Shown here in pieces: positions 43,043-55,501 of a stretch of DNA of 64,000 bases. The notes under the pieces were generated by a model. The model was not told where the DNA came from and did not search any database. It saw only the letters and a list, made by a program, of their open reading frames with translations. Both the position numbers and the translations under genes were made by a program. The first letter of the stretch is position 1. Each line of letters begins with the position of its first letter. The stretch is from Aristolochia californica (lineage: Eukaryota; Streptophyta; Magnoliopsida; Piperales; Aristolochiaceae): contig JARWKL010000009.1 of assembly GCA_029961685.1 (NCBI GenBank), forward strand, positions 10,683,758-10,747,757, given 5' to 3'.

Positions 43043-45237
43043 CTCCCCCTCAAACAGGAGCATAAAAATCAAAAGGCCCCAGCTTGTAACAGAATGAATG
43101 ATGCTCGAATCTTCTGAGAGGTTTGGCAAATGGATCACCAAGCTGATCAGATAACTTCACATATAGAGTAACAACCTTGCATTACAACATCTTTGATGAA
43201 ATGACAATCAACCTCGGTATGTTTGATTATCTCATAACAAACCGGATTGCTTGCTATAAAACTTGCAGCTTGGTTGTCACACTTCCTAACCATAGGCTCT
43301 ATGATGTGAAAACCCAATTCAACTAATACCGATTTTACCCACATGAGCTCACTCAATGCAAAAGACATAACTCTATACTCAACTTCAGCACTAGATCTGG
43401 CCACTACACTTGGCTTCCAACTCTTCCAACTAACAAGATGACCTCCAACAAAGCAACAATAACCCGTAGTCGACCTCCTATCCATCTTGTGCCTGCAAAA
43501 TCTGTATCTGAGTAGCCTGGCACATCAATTTTACCACAAGAGGTACATAACAAACCTTTCCCCAGTGTGCCTTCAAGATATTTCAAAACTCATGTGCAGC
43601 TTCTAAGTGTATCTTGCGGGGATGTTTTATAAATTGGCCTATCAATCCCACTGCAAAGATCTATCGAGCCTCGTAACAGTCACATAAATTAATTTACCCA
43701 CTAAGCATTTGAATTGTGTTTTATCCTTAAGCTTAGGACTCTGATCATTATGGTGATTAACATAGGCTTCTATAGGAATATCCACTGGAAGAGTCCGTAG
43801 AAGGCCATACTTGTGTAACATATCAACAACATACTTCCTTTGAAAAAAAAACAGTACCCTTTATACTTCTTGCCACCTTAATACCAAGAAAATATTTTAA
43901 TTATCCCATGTCCTTCATCTGAAATTGTTTAGTCATATACTCTTTAACCTCACCAATTCCTTTCTAAAAACTCTCAGTCAACACAATGTCGTCCACATAT
44001 ACAACAAGAAGCACAATTCATGATTGTCTTTTCAGTACAAACATGGAATGGTCACAATGGCTCGGAAGAAACCCAAATTTCTAGACTGTGCCAAACTTTT
44101 CAAACCAAGCTCTAGGGCTCTGCTTTAGACCATAAATTGCCTTTTGCAACTTGCATATCTTTCCAGTCTCCCCCTAAGCAACATACCCTAGAGGTTGCTC
44201 CATATAAACTTTTTCCTATAAATCACATAAAGAAAAGCATTATTGATATCTAATTGATGTAAGGGCATTATTCACTACTACAGATACCAGAATGTGGACG
44301 GAGATAAGACAAGCTACAAGAGAAAATGTCTCGAATACATCAATGCCATAGATCTGTGTGTAACCCTTCGCCATTAATTGAGTTTTGCACATCTCAATAC
44401 TGCCATCAGTTTTGTATTTGGTCATATATACCCATCAAAATCCTAAAATGGCACCACAGTCCGATGGTTGACTAAGTAACCAAGTACCTCTAGAAATCAA
44501 GGCCTCCATTTTTGCATCCATAGCTTGTTTCCACTTAGGCAACATTAAAACTTCTTGTATAGTATAAGGAATAGAAGAAGCCAACTAGCTTGTTTCCACT
44601 TAGGCAACATTAAAACTTCTTGTATAGTATAAGGAATAGAAGAAGCCAACAATGACAAGGCAAAAGTTTTATAGGAAGGAGATAAGAAGTCAAGAACACA
44701 TATTTAGAGACTAAGGGAGAAGTACATGACCTTTTTGCTTTCTACAGTGCAATGGGAAGGGCTGAATCAGAAGGTCCAGAATCAATAGATGAAGAATCTA
44801 ATTGTTGACCTTGAGAAGAAGGCTCTCGTTGTTGGACAAGGCAACATTGATATACATGGAGTGGCTTGATAGGTGAAGGTGGTGGTAGAAGAGAGAGTGA
44901 CGTACCAGCACTGACGTCATCCATAACAGTTGTAGGAACTGATGTTGAACGACTGGATTTTCACTAGCAAACACCAAAGGAAGTGAGGCAGACAATTATT
45001 TTGATGGAAAAAGGGTGTGTTCTCAAACACAGCAGAAATATAAGTTCTCCTTGCAAGAGTATTATAACATTTGTATCTTTTTTTTTATAATGAGAATAAC
45101 CCAAGAAAACACATTTAATAGACAGAGGAGACAATTCATGATTACTAGGACCAAGGGAGCAAAAAAAAAACAAGTAGAACCAAAACTTCATGGATAGACA
45201 TCAAACAATTCACTTTGAGGTCTTAAGACTACAATAA
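43043..45237 (-). pseudogene. Copia C: integrase end, RT and RNase H
   Basis: Reading leftward: integrase C-terminus (LSIKCVFLGYSHYKK near 45110), linker, RT start (DGSIEMCKTQLMAKGYTQIY near 44400), RT body with frameshifts (a YVDD-like region near 44000), and RNase H 43485-43147 (DRRSTTGYCCFVGG, KPSVVARSSAEVEY, VDCHFIKD). A 65-bp perfect tandem duplication (44521-44585, 44586-44650) shifts the frame. Dead. Its 5' half continues at 48246 beyond the P3 insertion. Confidence 0.87.
44521..44650. repeat. 65-bp perfect tandem duplication in copia C
   Basis: TAGCTTGTTTCCACTTAGGC to GAAGCCAAC occurs twice head to tail with no mismatch, so it is recent relative to the rest of the element. Confidence 0.95.
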
Positions 45238-45747
45238 TGTTGAATTTATGGAAAAAAAAAAATACTTCATTGACTTGATGTAATTAGAGTACATGAACCT
45301 CTATTTGTAATAGAGGAAGGTAGTAGAGTCCAATTACAATTAAACAACCTTTGTCCCAATTACACCTAAACTCTAACACTTAAAGATAAGTTCTAGCATA
45401 ATTAAATAACGCAATATAAATAAAAGACTAATACTAAAACACCTTTAAACTGAAACTCTTTTATGAGACCTGCTTCCATAATAATTTTGGCTTTGTAAGA
45501 CTTCTTATTGTGTAAAACTCATCATGCCACCTCACGTGATCATGGTGGGTCCATATCTTATGGGCTTGGGCTTATCTTCCAACATACTTGGATATGTGGG
45601 CCTTCCTTGGTCGTGTGGGGTTTGGGCCCATCTTCCAACACTCCCCCTCAAGTTGGGGGTGAGAGAACATCATGAACTCCCAGCTTGCTGCAAATGGTGT
45701 ATAGGACCTTCTCATATAAGATGGCAGTCTTCCATCTCTTCCAACAC
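45238..45747 (-). repeat. 3' LTR of P3
   Basis: Minus strand: TGTTGGAAGAGATGG (45747) to AAATTCAACA (45238). The internal TTGAGGGGGAG then TGTTGGAAGATGGG at 45640 marks where the short LTR form would start. Confidence 0.85.
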
Positions 45748-47715
45748 TCCCCCTCAAGCTGGGGGTGAGATAATGGCAATGATCATAGCTTGAACCAAAT
45801 AACATAGATGTAGTAATAAGCTCCTCCATCACGGTGTCCCAACCCGGGCACCAACTCTCAAAGGTAGAAATAGTTGATAAGTGGGTGATGCTTGTCATTC
45901 ACAAGAAGGCGATAAAATACCCACGGGTATATATATAAAAAAGTCTCAATGGACTTAAAAGACCCATATATATGATGGACTTAAAACACTAACCGAAGCA
46001 ACACACAAGAGGTTGGTGCAAATATGTATTTGAGAGTAAAATGGGCCTATAACTAATGGGTAATGGGTAAAGAGGAAGATAGGATGTTGAGGCAATCACT
46101 TCTTCAATAATAATGTCTCATCCAAAGAAACACAATACCTGCAGCTAAAATGGGCCTGGGCCTATATAACACAAACCAAAATAATAAAAATCCTTGTAAA
46201 GGACCCATGAAATAATCCGATGCGAGTATATGCACCTAATAGTATGTTGACCAAGGAATATGTTGTGAATACCTCAAAATAATAATCCAGCCAGAGAAAA
46301 AGAATTGAGTTGCACCGGGTCAAATAGTAGACCAATATAGCAGAGTCGTGGAAGAATAGGTATAAAACATGGGACCCGAATATGTATAACCAAGGCAAAA
46401 AATCAGTGGGCCAAGTTAACTGGACCCGAACCTAAGTTGACTCGTCCAAGTTGGCCCGAACCGAGTTGACCCAGTCCGAGTTGGCCCAAGTTGACTCAAT
46501 CAGGAACTGAACCAGTAAGTGATCCTCGGGTCGCTGGTTCATTGGGTTAACCCGGCGAGAAGAAAGTAGCTCGTCCATTGGGTTAACTCGGCATGGTCCG
46601 GGTTGGCCAGAACAGGCTTGGCTCGTATTTAATCAGCGTTTCCAAACTTAGGAAGAAATATTCCACAATCTTCTTCCCCGCGTAGTGCGGGACAGCTGAG
46701 AGTCATCGTCGCAGCCATCTTCCTTGTAGTGAGAAGTCGTCGTCTCTGGAAATGTCAACAACGCTGGCACAGTGAATAACAGCAAAGAGACAGCTCTATA
46801 GAGAATCAGGAGTTTCCAAAAATAGCAATGCAGCAACGGATCGGTAGAGATTTTTTTTTGAAGATAGTTGTGTCAGACCGATTCGATCCAGCAAGTGTTT
46901 CCGAAGCTAATAAGTTGTCCTCCCGAAGCAGAAACAATTTCGGATTGATGACAGATACAATTTTGCAGTTGCAGCAACGAGCAGTTTTTTTGCAACAACT
47001 AGAGATCTTTTCGAAAGCAATCGTGACCGGTTTCTGCAATAAGATGGAAGAATAAAGCTGGAAGGAAATTTTCCTGCAATATGACATGTTGGGTGTTGGC
47101 AACTCTGTTAATGGAAACTTCCTCTGTTAATTGAGGAGCAGAAACGGCAGCAGCAGAAAAAAATTGGATCGGAGATGGCAAGATGACTTGGCAGATCAGT
47201 TCTGGATTGGTTGTCGTGAATCTGCCATTGCTAGGTTATTTACTCGTGCAGATTCGGCAGTGTGCTTCTTCTTCTTCTTCCGTACGTGACTCCAAACAAT
47301 CTGGCATTTGATCCCCGACTCTGCATTTCAAAGCTGAATCAAACAGGAATAAATCTCCAATGCAGATGAAGGAACAGAAACGAGCACAGCGGCTTCTGGA
47401 GGAAATGGTAACAGGGACGTTCAAACAAATATTCAGCTGCAAATACAACACACCAGGGAGAAATAACTTCCGCATAAAGGGATAAACCGCGAGCGGGAGA
47501 GCAACTTCAGAGACAGAGGGATCGTCACGGTTAGCCGTCATGAACCAGAAACTCCCAAAAAATAGAATAAGTATAAAGGTAAAAACGTAAAGCAAATAAT
47601 GGGTATAAGGACAAAAAAAATATGAACCTAAACTACTAGAGATAATAGATCAGAAAAGGATCACATTACCTCTATGGGTTAATCGAGTCAACTCACAGAA
47701 TTTACTCTGATACCA

Positions 47716-48245
47716 TGTTAAATTTATGGAAAAGAGAAATATTTTATTGACTTAATGTAACATGAACGTCTATTTATAATAGAGGAAGGTAGTAAAGTCC
47801 AATTACAATTAAACTACCTTTATCCCAATTACACCCAAACTCTACCACTTAAAGATAAGTTCTAGCATAATTAAATAACCCAATATAAATAGAAGACTAA
47901 CATGACTAAAACACTTTTAAATTGAAACTTTTCTATGAGACCTGCTTCTATAATAATTTTGGCTCTGTAAGACTTCTTAGTGTGTAAGACTCATCATGCC
48001 ACCTCATGTGATCATGGTGGGTCCCACCAGTTCGTGTGATCATGGTGGGTCCATATCTTATGGACTTGGGCCCGTCTTCCAACACACTTGGATATGTGGG
48101 TCTTCCTTGGTTGTGTAAGTTTGGGCCCATCTTCCAACACTCCCCCTCAAGTTGGGGGTGAGAGAACATCATGAATTCCCAGCTTGCTGCAAATGGTGTA
48201 TAGGATTTTCTCATATAAAATGGCAGTCCTCCATATATTCCAACA
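47716..48245 (-). repeat. 5' LTR of P3
   Basis: Minus strand: TGTTGGAATATATGGAG (48245) to AAATTTAACA (47716), next to the primer site. Has the same internal tract (short-form start at 48139). Confidence 0.85.
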
Positions 48246-50249
48246 AATAGGAAGATGTCCCTAAAGAACAAAGGATGACATAAATTTAATTAAATAACAT
48301 AATGTGAGAACTGCATCTCTCTAAAATGAGAAAGGAACATTCATTTGAAATAACAAGGTACATGCGACCTCAAGTAGATGCTTATTTTTGTGTCCAACTA
48401 CCCCATTTTGCTGAGTAGTGTAGGCACATGAAGATTAATGTATAATACCATGAGAGTCACAAATCATCTGAGTTTTTAATTAAGAAATTCCAGTCTATTA
48501 TCGATATAAAAATGTGAATAGAAGTCCCAAATTGAGTTTTTATTTCATTGAAAAACTTAGTAAATACATCAAACTTCTTATTTCTCCTGAAGGAGATGCA
48601 CCCAAGTCACTCTACTAAATTCATCTATGAAGGACACAAAAGATTTAAACCCAAAGACAACTGGGACTCAACATCGGCTCTGTACATCAAAATGAACCAA
48701 TTCAAAAGGACCGGCACTTTAACTAGAACTAACTGAAAAAATGTGATCGTGATGCTTTCCAAGCTAACATGATTCACACTCGAAAGATTGATCAGATACC
48801 ATGGAAGAAAATGACAAAACTTAGCTGCAAATGGATGTCCCAAGCACAACTGTCACAGATATGGTGAAGAATGGGTGGATAAAGCCATAGCCTTTGGAAC
48901 ATTCACACCATCCAGCAAATAGAATCCACCTTTCTCATGTCCGGAACCAATCGTCTTCTTCATTTGCAAATCCTGAAATACACACGAAGTAGGATAAAAA
49001 GTTACAAAACGGTTTAAGTATTTAGTAGTGTTCCTAACAAATAAGAAGGCAATTGGAAATTTAGATACAAATAAGACATAAGCGGATAGGTTTGGGCTAC
49101 ACCCTCACCATGGACCCATCTGCAAGAGTGACAATCCGGTAATTTTGTAAGAGAAAAACTAATGAGAGCAAAGTGAGCAACTTAACTTTTGTGTGGATGC
49201 TCCAAAATTAAAAATCCAGGACGAACTAGAGGACGCATGTAATGCAGTCACATCTGAATTTGCATCGTGGCACTTGCTATGGATGAAGATCCGGTGTCTA
49301 GGCTGGAAGAGGATGATGAAGTGGATGTCAATTGGCTCATGCGCTAAAGTAACTGCTGAATTTCCCCTTGAATTTCATTGTTGGGCACTTTCTCATCCAT
49401 GGTTGAAATGAAGTTTATCCATACTAGTTTTCCAATTTATTCCCTATAGCAAATACATCTTCCATCGCCCCTATCACCATGGCCATTGCCCCTACTTAAA
49501 TTGTCACAACCTCAACCTCGTCCACCTCCTCCACAACCTATGGAGATGTTTGACCCGGTAGGGGTAGCATTGAGATTTAAGTGTTGATACTTCAGTTAGT
49601 GCTACTTCTTTCTCACCTTTATAAACCACTACACTTTCGGCCCGAATAATACGATTAAAAGATTTATCAAGGGTAGTTACTACGTCATCAGCTAACATCA
49701 ATGCTCAAATTGCATAGTATTCTAGTCCGAGTCCTTCTAGGAAGCGTGCTATTGGAATTTGGTTCTATTTTGTCCGAAGTTGTTTTGCATTTGTGGTAAA
49801 ACAGATGGAATGCACTAATTTCTTGTAGTATACCTCTCATCTCAATAAAATAATCTTTGACAGATCTAGTGCCTTATCACATGCTGAAATATCTGACATA
49901 TAGCTCATATACCTTGGACAAATTGTTCTCCTAAGACGAGACAAATTTGAAGGTTAACCAAATCTCTCTAGAGGTATCACAACTCATCACCTGATCACTG
50001 AATTTGGTCTTCATACTATTACCAACCAAGTTATGACCTAGTTGTTTTCAGCTTTCCAATCTTTTGTCATAGGGCTAGGGAGATCTTTTTTAAGGTATTT
50101 CGCTTTCAAGAACATAAAAACTGACCAAGACCAATTCAAGTAATTCTTCCTATTCAATTTGACTGAATAATCTGAATTGAATAAGAATCCTTGTTCTCAA
50201 AATTTTTAGAAGAGTAAATGGGAGTAGTAACTTCTCTGGAATCAGCCAT
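48246..50249 (-). pseudogene. Copia C: gag, protease and integrase core
   Basis: The minus strand opens with MADSREVTTPIYSSKNFE at 50249, a standard copia gag start, and continues through gag with stops (SNWKNYLNWSWSVFMF). A decayed protease/pre-integrase region lies near 49200-48900 and integrase near 48600-48400. Frames are broken throughout. It stops at the P3 target site and continues at 45237. Confidence 0.82.
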
Positions 50250-50409
50250 CTTATCACATTCCAAGAACAACCACCAAAAACTAAAAACCACAAACCAAAA
50301 AAGCACATGAACAGCAGCACAGACAGGTCTTAAGCACTATGCACATATGCAGTGGGCCCCACAACACAAAATGGAATTGTAATACATCAACTCAACAATT
50401 CCAACCTTC
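50250..50409 (-). mobile_element. Copia C leader, part 1
   Basis: Untranslated leader between the gag start and the LINE insertion. Confidence 0.6.
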
Positions 50410-51519
50410 GTTTAACACCAATCAGCATAAATGACAAGTCTCAGTCTCCTCTGCTTATTTTGTTATTCGAGGCGGGATCACTCGTGGTCCCAAGCATGCA
50501 GTGGAATTCACATGGCGTCTCAGCGCCCCCCCAAAAATTAAATTCTTGATGTGGAGTGCTTACCGCAACAAGAATCTCTCTGCTGACAATCTCAGAATTC
50601 GTGGCCAACTTGGAGTTAACCCCATCTGCCCTTTCTGCCATGCAAATGAAGAAACTGTCAGCCCTGCTTCTATTGTGCCCTTTCTCTTGGCGGATATGGA
50701 CGTCGATACTTAGCAAAAATAGGCTCCATCTCTGCTTCCCTGAGGATTTGGCTGCCATCAGTCAGATGCTTGCAGGGACTCCTATCCCGTCTTGGGAAAT
50801 TGATGATCTCTGCTTTATCTGCATTCGTCCCCTGGGGTCTCTGGGTTGAGCGCAATCAAAGAAGATTCAATGCCAATTCAGCGCTCAAGATAGAGTCATT
50901 GAAACCATCTCAGGCAATATTGTTACTTGGCTTCACTCTCGAAAAGCCTTCTCCCCCTTCTCGGGACCATCCATTAGAAATAATTGGAGGTGCCTTGCCC
51001 AGCTCCACATTTCTTCGAAACCCCCCGTTATTTGCGAGTGGACCCTCCTCCTGTTGGAGTCCTTAAGTTCAATTTTTACGGATCCTCTCTCAGTAACCCT
51101 GGCTTAGCCGGTTTTGGTGGTGTGATTCGTGATTCTCTTGGGAACCAGATCGTCTCTTTCTCTGGGCCTCTCGGTATTGTGGACTCCACGACGGCTGAGC
51201 TTCAAAGTCTTCTTAATGGACTTCGTGTTTTTCGTGATCATTGCTCCGGGCCAATCCTGATCGAGGGAAACTCTGAGGTGGTGATAAGCTGGTGCGAGAA
51301 TGCCTCCTCACCTCCGTGACGCCATTGGGATGCCTTTTTTGAAATTTTGGATATTGTCAATCTTTTTTATTGTTTTTGGTATCTCATTCCGAGATCAGCA
51401 AATTTTGTGGTTGATGCTTTAGCCAAGCAAGGAGCCTCCTTGCAATCTCTTGTTGTTAGAAGTTAGCTCCTTTTTTGTTCTCTTAATAAAATCACATTTC
51501 ATAAAAAAAAAAAAAAAAA
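50410..51519 (+). mobile_element. 5'-truncated LINE (zf-RVT and RNase H) with poly-A
   Basis: Plus strand. Frames give the zf-RVT block (APPKIKFLMWSAYRNK, then CPFCHANEET), then after frameshifts the plant LINE RNase H domain (LKFNFYGSSLSNPGLAGFGG, TTAELQSLLNGL), ending ANFVVDALAKQGAS. An AATAAA lies at 51485 and a 17-base A run at 51503-51519. Flanking ccttcgttta (50405-50414) and ccttcaatta (51520-51529) match at 8 of 10, a probable target duplication. The DGS of the RNase H start reads YGS. Dead, inserted in the copia C leader. Confidence 0.85.
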
Positions 51520-51800
51520 CCTTCAATTATGCAACTGTGCATACAAAAACACTAGTCCGCATAGATAAAGGCCTGACCAGATTTAGGTCAACGTAGGCAC
51601 AAACCCTTTAGGGGTCCAACCACACATAGGAACTGCTCAAAAGGCAGCACAAGCCATCAACCAAGTGGATGGCAAAAAAGAAAAGGAAAAGATTTGACCT
51701 TTACTCATCAGATGTGAAAATTTTGTGAAATCCCAAGAATAGAGGTCGCATGTCTATAAATAGGAGAAGGCTGAATAGTCACTTCACTGCTCCGATACCA
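51520..51800 (-). mobile_element. Copia C leader, part 2, and primer site
   Basis: Leader sequence up to a primer site TGGTATCGGAGCAG at 51787-51800 (minus strand; one change from the Met site). Confidence 0.75.
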
Positions 51801-51983
51801 TGAAAAGTTGCAAAAATAGAAGAAAGAAGAAGGAAGAAGGAGAAAAGAAGAAGAAACAAGAGGGAGAAGAAAGTATGTGTTGAATAGGCACACATTAGGG
51901 CTGAAAACTCAAGCCCTCTCCTTTAAAGAGTTCCCTTGAGTGAAAACTTGAGATAGATTACAAAAATGCCCCTCGTTACAAAC
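51801..51983 (-). repeat. Truncated 5' LTR of copia C
   Basis: Matches 42716-42900 (TGAAAAGTTGCAA, then a GAAGAAG-rich stretch, then CAAAAATGCCCCT). The homology stops near 51983, so the outer 45% of the LTR is lost and no target duplication can be checked. Confidence 0.82.
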
Positions 51984-52745
51984 TTTAAGTAAGACTTTGA
52001 TCAACTTAAGGAGAATAATTGCCACAAGTATCTCACATAAGCTACTCAAACTCTGACTAATACCATCACTAATCTAACAAGACCAAAGTAAAACTAAGAC
52101 GACCCTAGAAGACTGAAGTGACTTACCTTTGCCAAGGGTAGAACCTCCTTGATGAAGATAGGCACACTTTGATTGGGGGCTAGCCACCTGCTGACCTCTA
52201 TATCATTGGTCAAGATGCCTTGGTTGACCAAAGCCAATTATTAGCTGAAGCTAAGAAGAATTTGCATTGATAAGAGATGATTATAATGCTTGTGGAGTTT
52301 CCTATTCATAGATGAGAGAAATAAGCTAATTCTACCAATCTTCCATTGTGGGGGTTACTTGTGCTCCAAGCCATACATAGAGTATGGACACTTCTAGATT
52401 CTTTTGCTGAGTTGGGGCCCCTTCTGGAAACTTCTCTAGACATTGCTACCCCTACTTGGCTAGCCTCTTTGAGAAATTCTTTTGGAGTATTTTGCCCCAG
52501 GGCGAGCTGGATTCTTCTCCCCTAGAATCTTCTTTGAAGCTTTTGACCCACTACTACCCACGCCACTTGTCTCTTCCTCCTTGTTGGCCTGCTTTTTTAC
52601 CTCGAGCTCTATCAATAGACGTATTTGACTATCTAATAACTCCTAAATTATGGCTCAATCCTACTAGGCTCTCATAAGAGCATATTTTCCTAATTACCGG
52701 TTGCTCCAACATGGCTTAACCTTTAACACAATTAAGTTCATAAAG
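51984..52745. other. Unassigned DNA
   Basis: About 760 bases between copia C and P2. A 73-codon plus-strand frame (52456-52677) has no recognised similarity. No other signal. Confidence 0.45.
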
Positions 52746-52752
52746 CAAACCT

Positions 52753-53194
52753 TGTTGGAAGATAAGCCCAAACCCACACGACCAAGGAAGGCCCACATAT
52801 CTAAGAGTATTATAAGATGGGACACACGACCAAGGAAGGCCCACAAGATAGGCCCAAACACATAAGAAGTAGGACCCACCATTATTACCACAAGCAGGTA
52901 TCCTTATCACATACGTTGGAAGATTAAGAAGGACTCACAAAGGCATATTTATCTTCTGGTCACGTCCTACAAGAGTTCTAGTTTGAGTTATGCTTGTTTT
53001 TTATCTATATTGAGTTATTTAATTATGTTTGGACTTATCTTTAAGTGTTAGAGTTTGGGTGTAATTGAGACAAAGGTAGTTTTTTTGTAATTTGACTCTA
53101 CTACCTTCCTCTATTATAAATAGAGGTTCATGTACTCTAATTATAATAAGTGAATGATGTCAATGAAGTATTTCTCTTTTTCATAAATTCAACA
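52753..53194 (+). repeat. 5' LTR of P2
   Basis: 442 bp, TGTTGGAAGATAAGCC to CATAAATTCAACA. Short LTR form. Confidence 0.9.
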
Positions 53195-53430
53195 TGGTAT
53201 CAAAGCAGGTTCTGTGAGTTGACTTGGTCAACCCACAGAGATAATGAGATCCTTTTCTCTAAACCCTAAACCCTAAGTCTAGGTTCGTAGTTTTTTTTTT
53301 CAGTCCCTACACCCGTTGTTTTTTATGCGTTTTTCACCTCTATAATGAGATTTTCATATTGTAAATTATATATTGAAGGAAAGATATTTGAGTCTACTTT
53401 CCAAGGAAAAACGATTTTTTCCAATCGGAG

Positions 53431-53830
53431 TTATCTACAAAGAGAAATCGATATTTGAATGAACGAAGATTAGATTGCAAAAGAGGTTCGAACAGCAGTA
53501 GAAAGCTTCAACTTTCGATGTATTTTATGCTATCAAGAATGAGACTTTATATGGAGATATATATATCCAAAGAAATATTTGTAAGTCTATTTTCTTACAT
53601 ATTCAACCAATTTTCAATCGGATTTATCTACAAAGAGAAATCGATATTTGAAGCAGCGAGGTCAGATTGAAAAAAAGGTTTGAGCAGTAGCGGAAAGCTT
53701 CAACTTCCGAGGTATTTTATGCTATCAAGAACGAGAATTTATATGGAGAATTATATATCAAAAGAAATATCTGTAAGTCTATTTTCTTACCTATTCAACC
53801 AATTCTCGATATGAATTTTTTACAAGGAGG
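53431..53830 (+). repeat. P2 leader repeat, about 193-bp period
   Basis: TTATCTACAAAGAGAAATCG recurs at 53431 and 53624; GTAAGTCTATTTTCTTAC recurs at 53581 and 53773. The same doubling is in the P1 leader (11100-11520). Confidence 0.8.
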
Positions 53831-54576
53831 TATTGATCTTGGAAGATTCAATGGTCATGCTGGAAGAAAAGGAGAAACAATGCTTAGTTCGGCCAGATGA
53901 CAGAGACCGAAATCTATCAGATTATTTATCTTTTGATAATTATATTTTATGAAGAGAAATTATACTTGGATGAAAGGTATTTATGTCTAGTTTCAAAAAG
54001 AGAAAATTTCATGTCAATCTAGTCTATATTTAAAGATATATTCACATTGGAAGAATCAAAGGTCATGTTGATACTTTGTTGTACTGAAAAATCCGAATTT
54101 ATGCCCTTTGTTTTGAGTCACTATTTGAGTTGCTATATCAGGAAAATATCTCACTTCTCCCTGGTTTAAGGGTTTATTACTACATCTATGTTATTTGGGC
54201 TTATTGTTGCATCTATGATATTTGGTTCAAGCTGGGATCACTGCCATTACATCCTAGCTTGAGGGAGAGAAGTACGAGAAGTACAAGAAAGAAGTATTTT
54301 ATTCCATATGTTGTGGAAAAGTTTATGTGACCAAAATATTCAAGAAAGGGGGAGCACAAAGGATGAAGCGTATGCATCTAAGAAAAATATTTATATCGGA
54401 TTATGATTATTTCATGGGTCCTTCTACTAGGTTTATTATTTTGGTTAGTGTTATATGTGTTGGAAGATGGTCCTGTTACATTACAGCTACTGCTATTATG
54501 TCTCTTTGGATGAGACATTATTAGTGAAGAAGAGGTGGCCTCAGTACCTTTTCTCATACCATAATTTATTTAACTC

Positions 54577-54710
54577 TCAAAAATATCACGGTTGGGACAC
54601 CATGAGAGTCAGTGCCCGGATTGGGACACCATGATAAATTTAACTCTCAAAAATATTACGGTTAGGATACCATGAGAGTCAGTGCCCGGATTGGGACACC
54701 ATTATAAATA
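54577..54710 (+). repeat. P2 tandem repeat, about 75-bp units
   Basis: Units carrying CACCATGAGAGTCAGTGCCC and GGATTGGGACACCAT occur twice. They occupy the place of the 58-bp array in P1. Confidence 0.8.
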
Positions 54711-55062
54711 AACCCACTACCTCCCCTTGTAATGGCATTTATTATTCCTACCACTTGAGAGTCGTTGTCTTGTGGAGGGACATGGTGGTGGACACTTCAG
54801 AGCAATGCCGATAGACACACTACCTACAGAAGACGGAGTGTGCCCTACATCCAGCATTAGGACTGGAGTATAGAGCAATGTCTTACCGGCAAGGAGTGAT
54901 TTTTACTCTCACTTATATTATGCCACCAGGGCCTCATGGAAGGACGCAATAGCGTGAGAGGGAATATTGGAAGATATATCATTTTATACAAAAAGATTTT
55001 ATACATCATTTGTAGCAAATTGGGAGTTCATGTTGTTCTCTCACCCCCAGCTTGCGGGGGAG

Positions 55063-55501
55063 TGTTGGAAGATAGGCCCAAGCCCACACGACCAAGGAAG
55101 TCCCACATATCTAAGAGTATTATAAGATGGGTCACACGACCAAAGAAGGCCCATAAGATGGGCCCAAGCACATAGGAAGTAGGACCCACCATGATTACCA
55201 CAAGCTAGCATCCTTATCACATAAGTTGGTAGATCAAGGCCTTACAAAGGCATCTTTATCTTATGGTCACGTCCTAGAAGAGTTCTAGTTTGAGTTATGT
55301 TGGACTTTTATCTATATTGAGTTATTTAATTATGCTAGGACTTATCTTTAAGTGTTAGAATTTGGGTGTAATTGGGACAAAAGTAGTTTTATTGTAATTG
55401 GACTCTACTACCTTCCCCTATTATAAATAGAGGTTCATGTACTTGAATTATAATAAGTGAATGAAGTCAATGAAGTATTTCTCTTTTCCATAAATTCAAC
55501 A
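55063..55501 (+). repeat. 3' LTR of P2
   Basis: 439 bp, TGTTGGAAGATAGGC to ATAAATTCAACA. The upstream relic start TATTGGAAGATATATC near 54965 corresponds to the long LTR form. Confidence 0.9.

Larger units (their letters stand above)
45233..48250 (-). mobile_element. P3: complete non-coding LTR element (long LTR form)
   Basis: The 3' LTR is 45238-45747 and the 5' LTR 47716-48245, both in the long form whose first about 107 bases include an internal second polypurine tract. Primer site 47703-47715 (TGGTATCAGAGTA on the minus strand); polypurine tract 45748-45765. Flanks aataa (45233-45237) and aatag (48246-48250) match at 4 of 5. Copia C integrase is interrupted exactly here. The internal 1.9 kb has no retroviral motif; 46400-46520 has degenerate AGTTGGCCCGAACCGAGTTG repeats and 46650-47530 is more GC-rich than the rest, possibly foreign to the family. 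Confidence 0.85.
52753..55501 (+). mobile_element. P2: complete non-coding LTR retrotransposon
   Basis: LTRs 52753-53194 and 55063-55501, both with a TATAAATAG box; primer site TGGTATCAAAGCAGG at 53195-53209; polypurine tract GCTTGCGGGGGAG ending 55062. Internal 1.87 kb aligns with P1 from end to end, with no coding motif. The leader is repeated with a period of about 193 bp. The flanks share caaacct (52746-52752 and 55502-55508), longer than the usual 5-bp duplication. Confidence 0.9.

Noticed and set aside
42716..45237. Two separate retroelement fragments at 42.7-45.2 and 48.2-50.2 kb
   Set aside because: Strand, order of domains and P3 flanks show that they are halves of one copia element.
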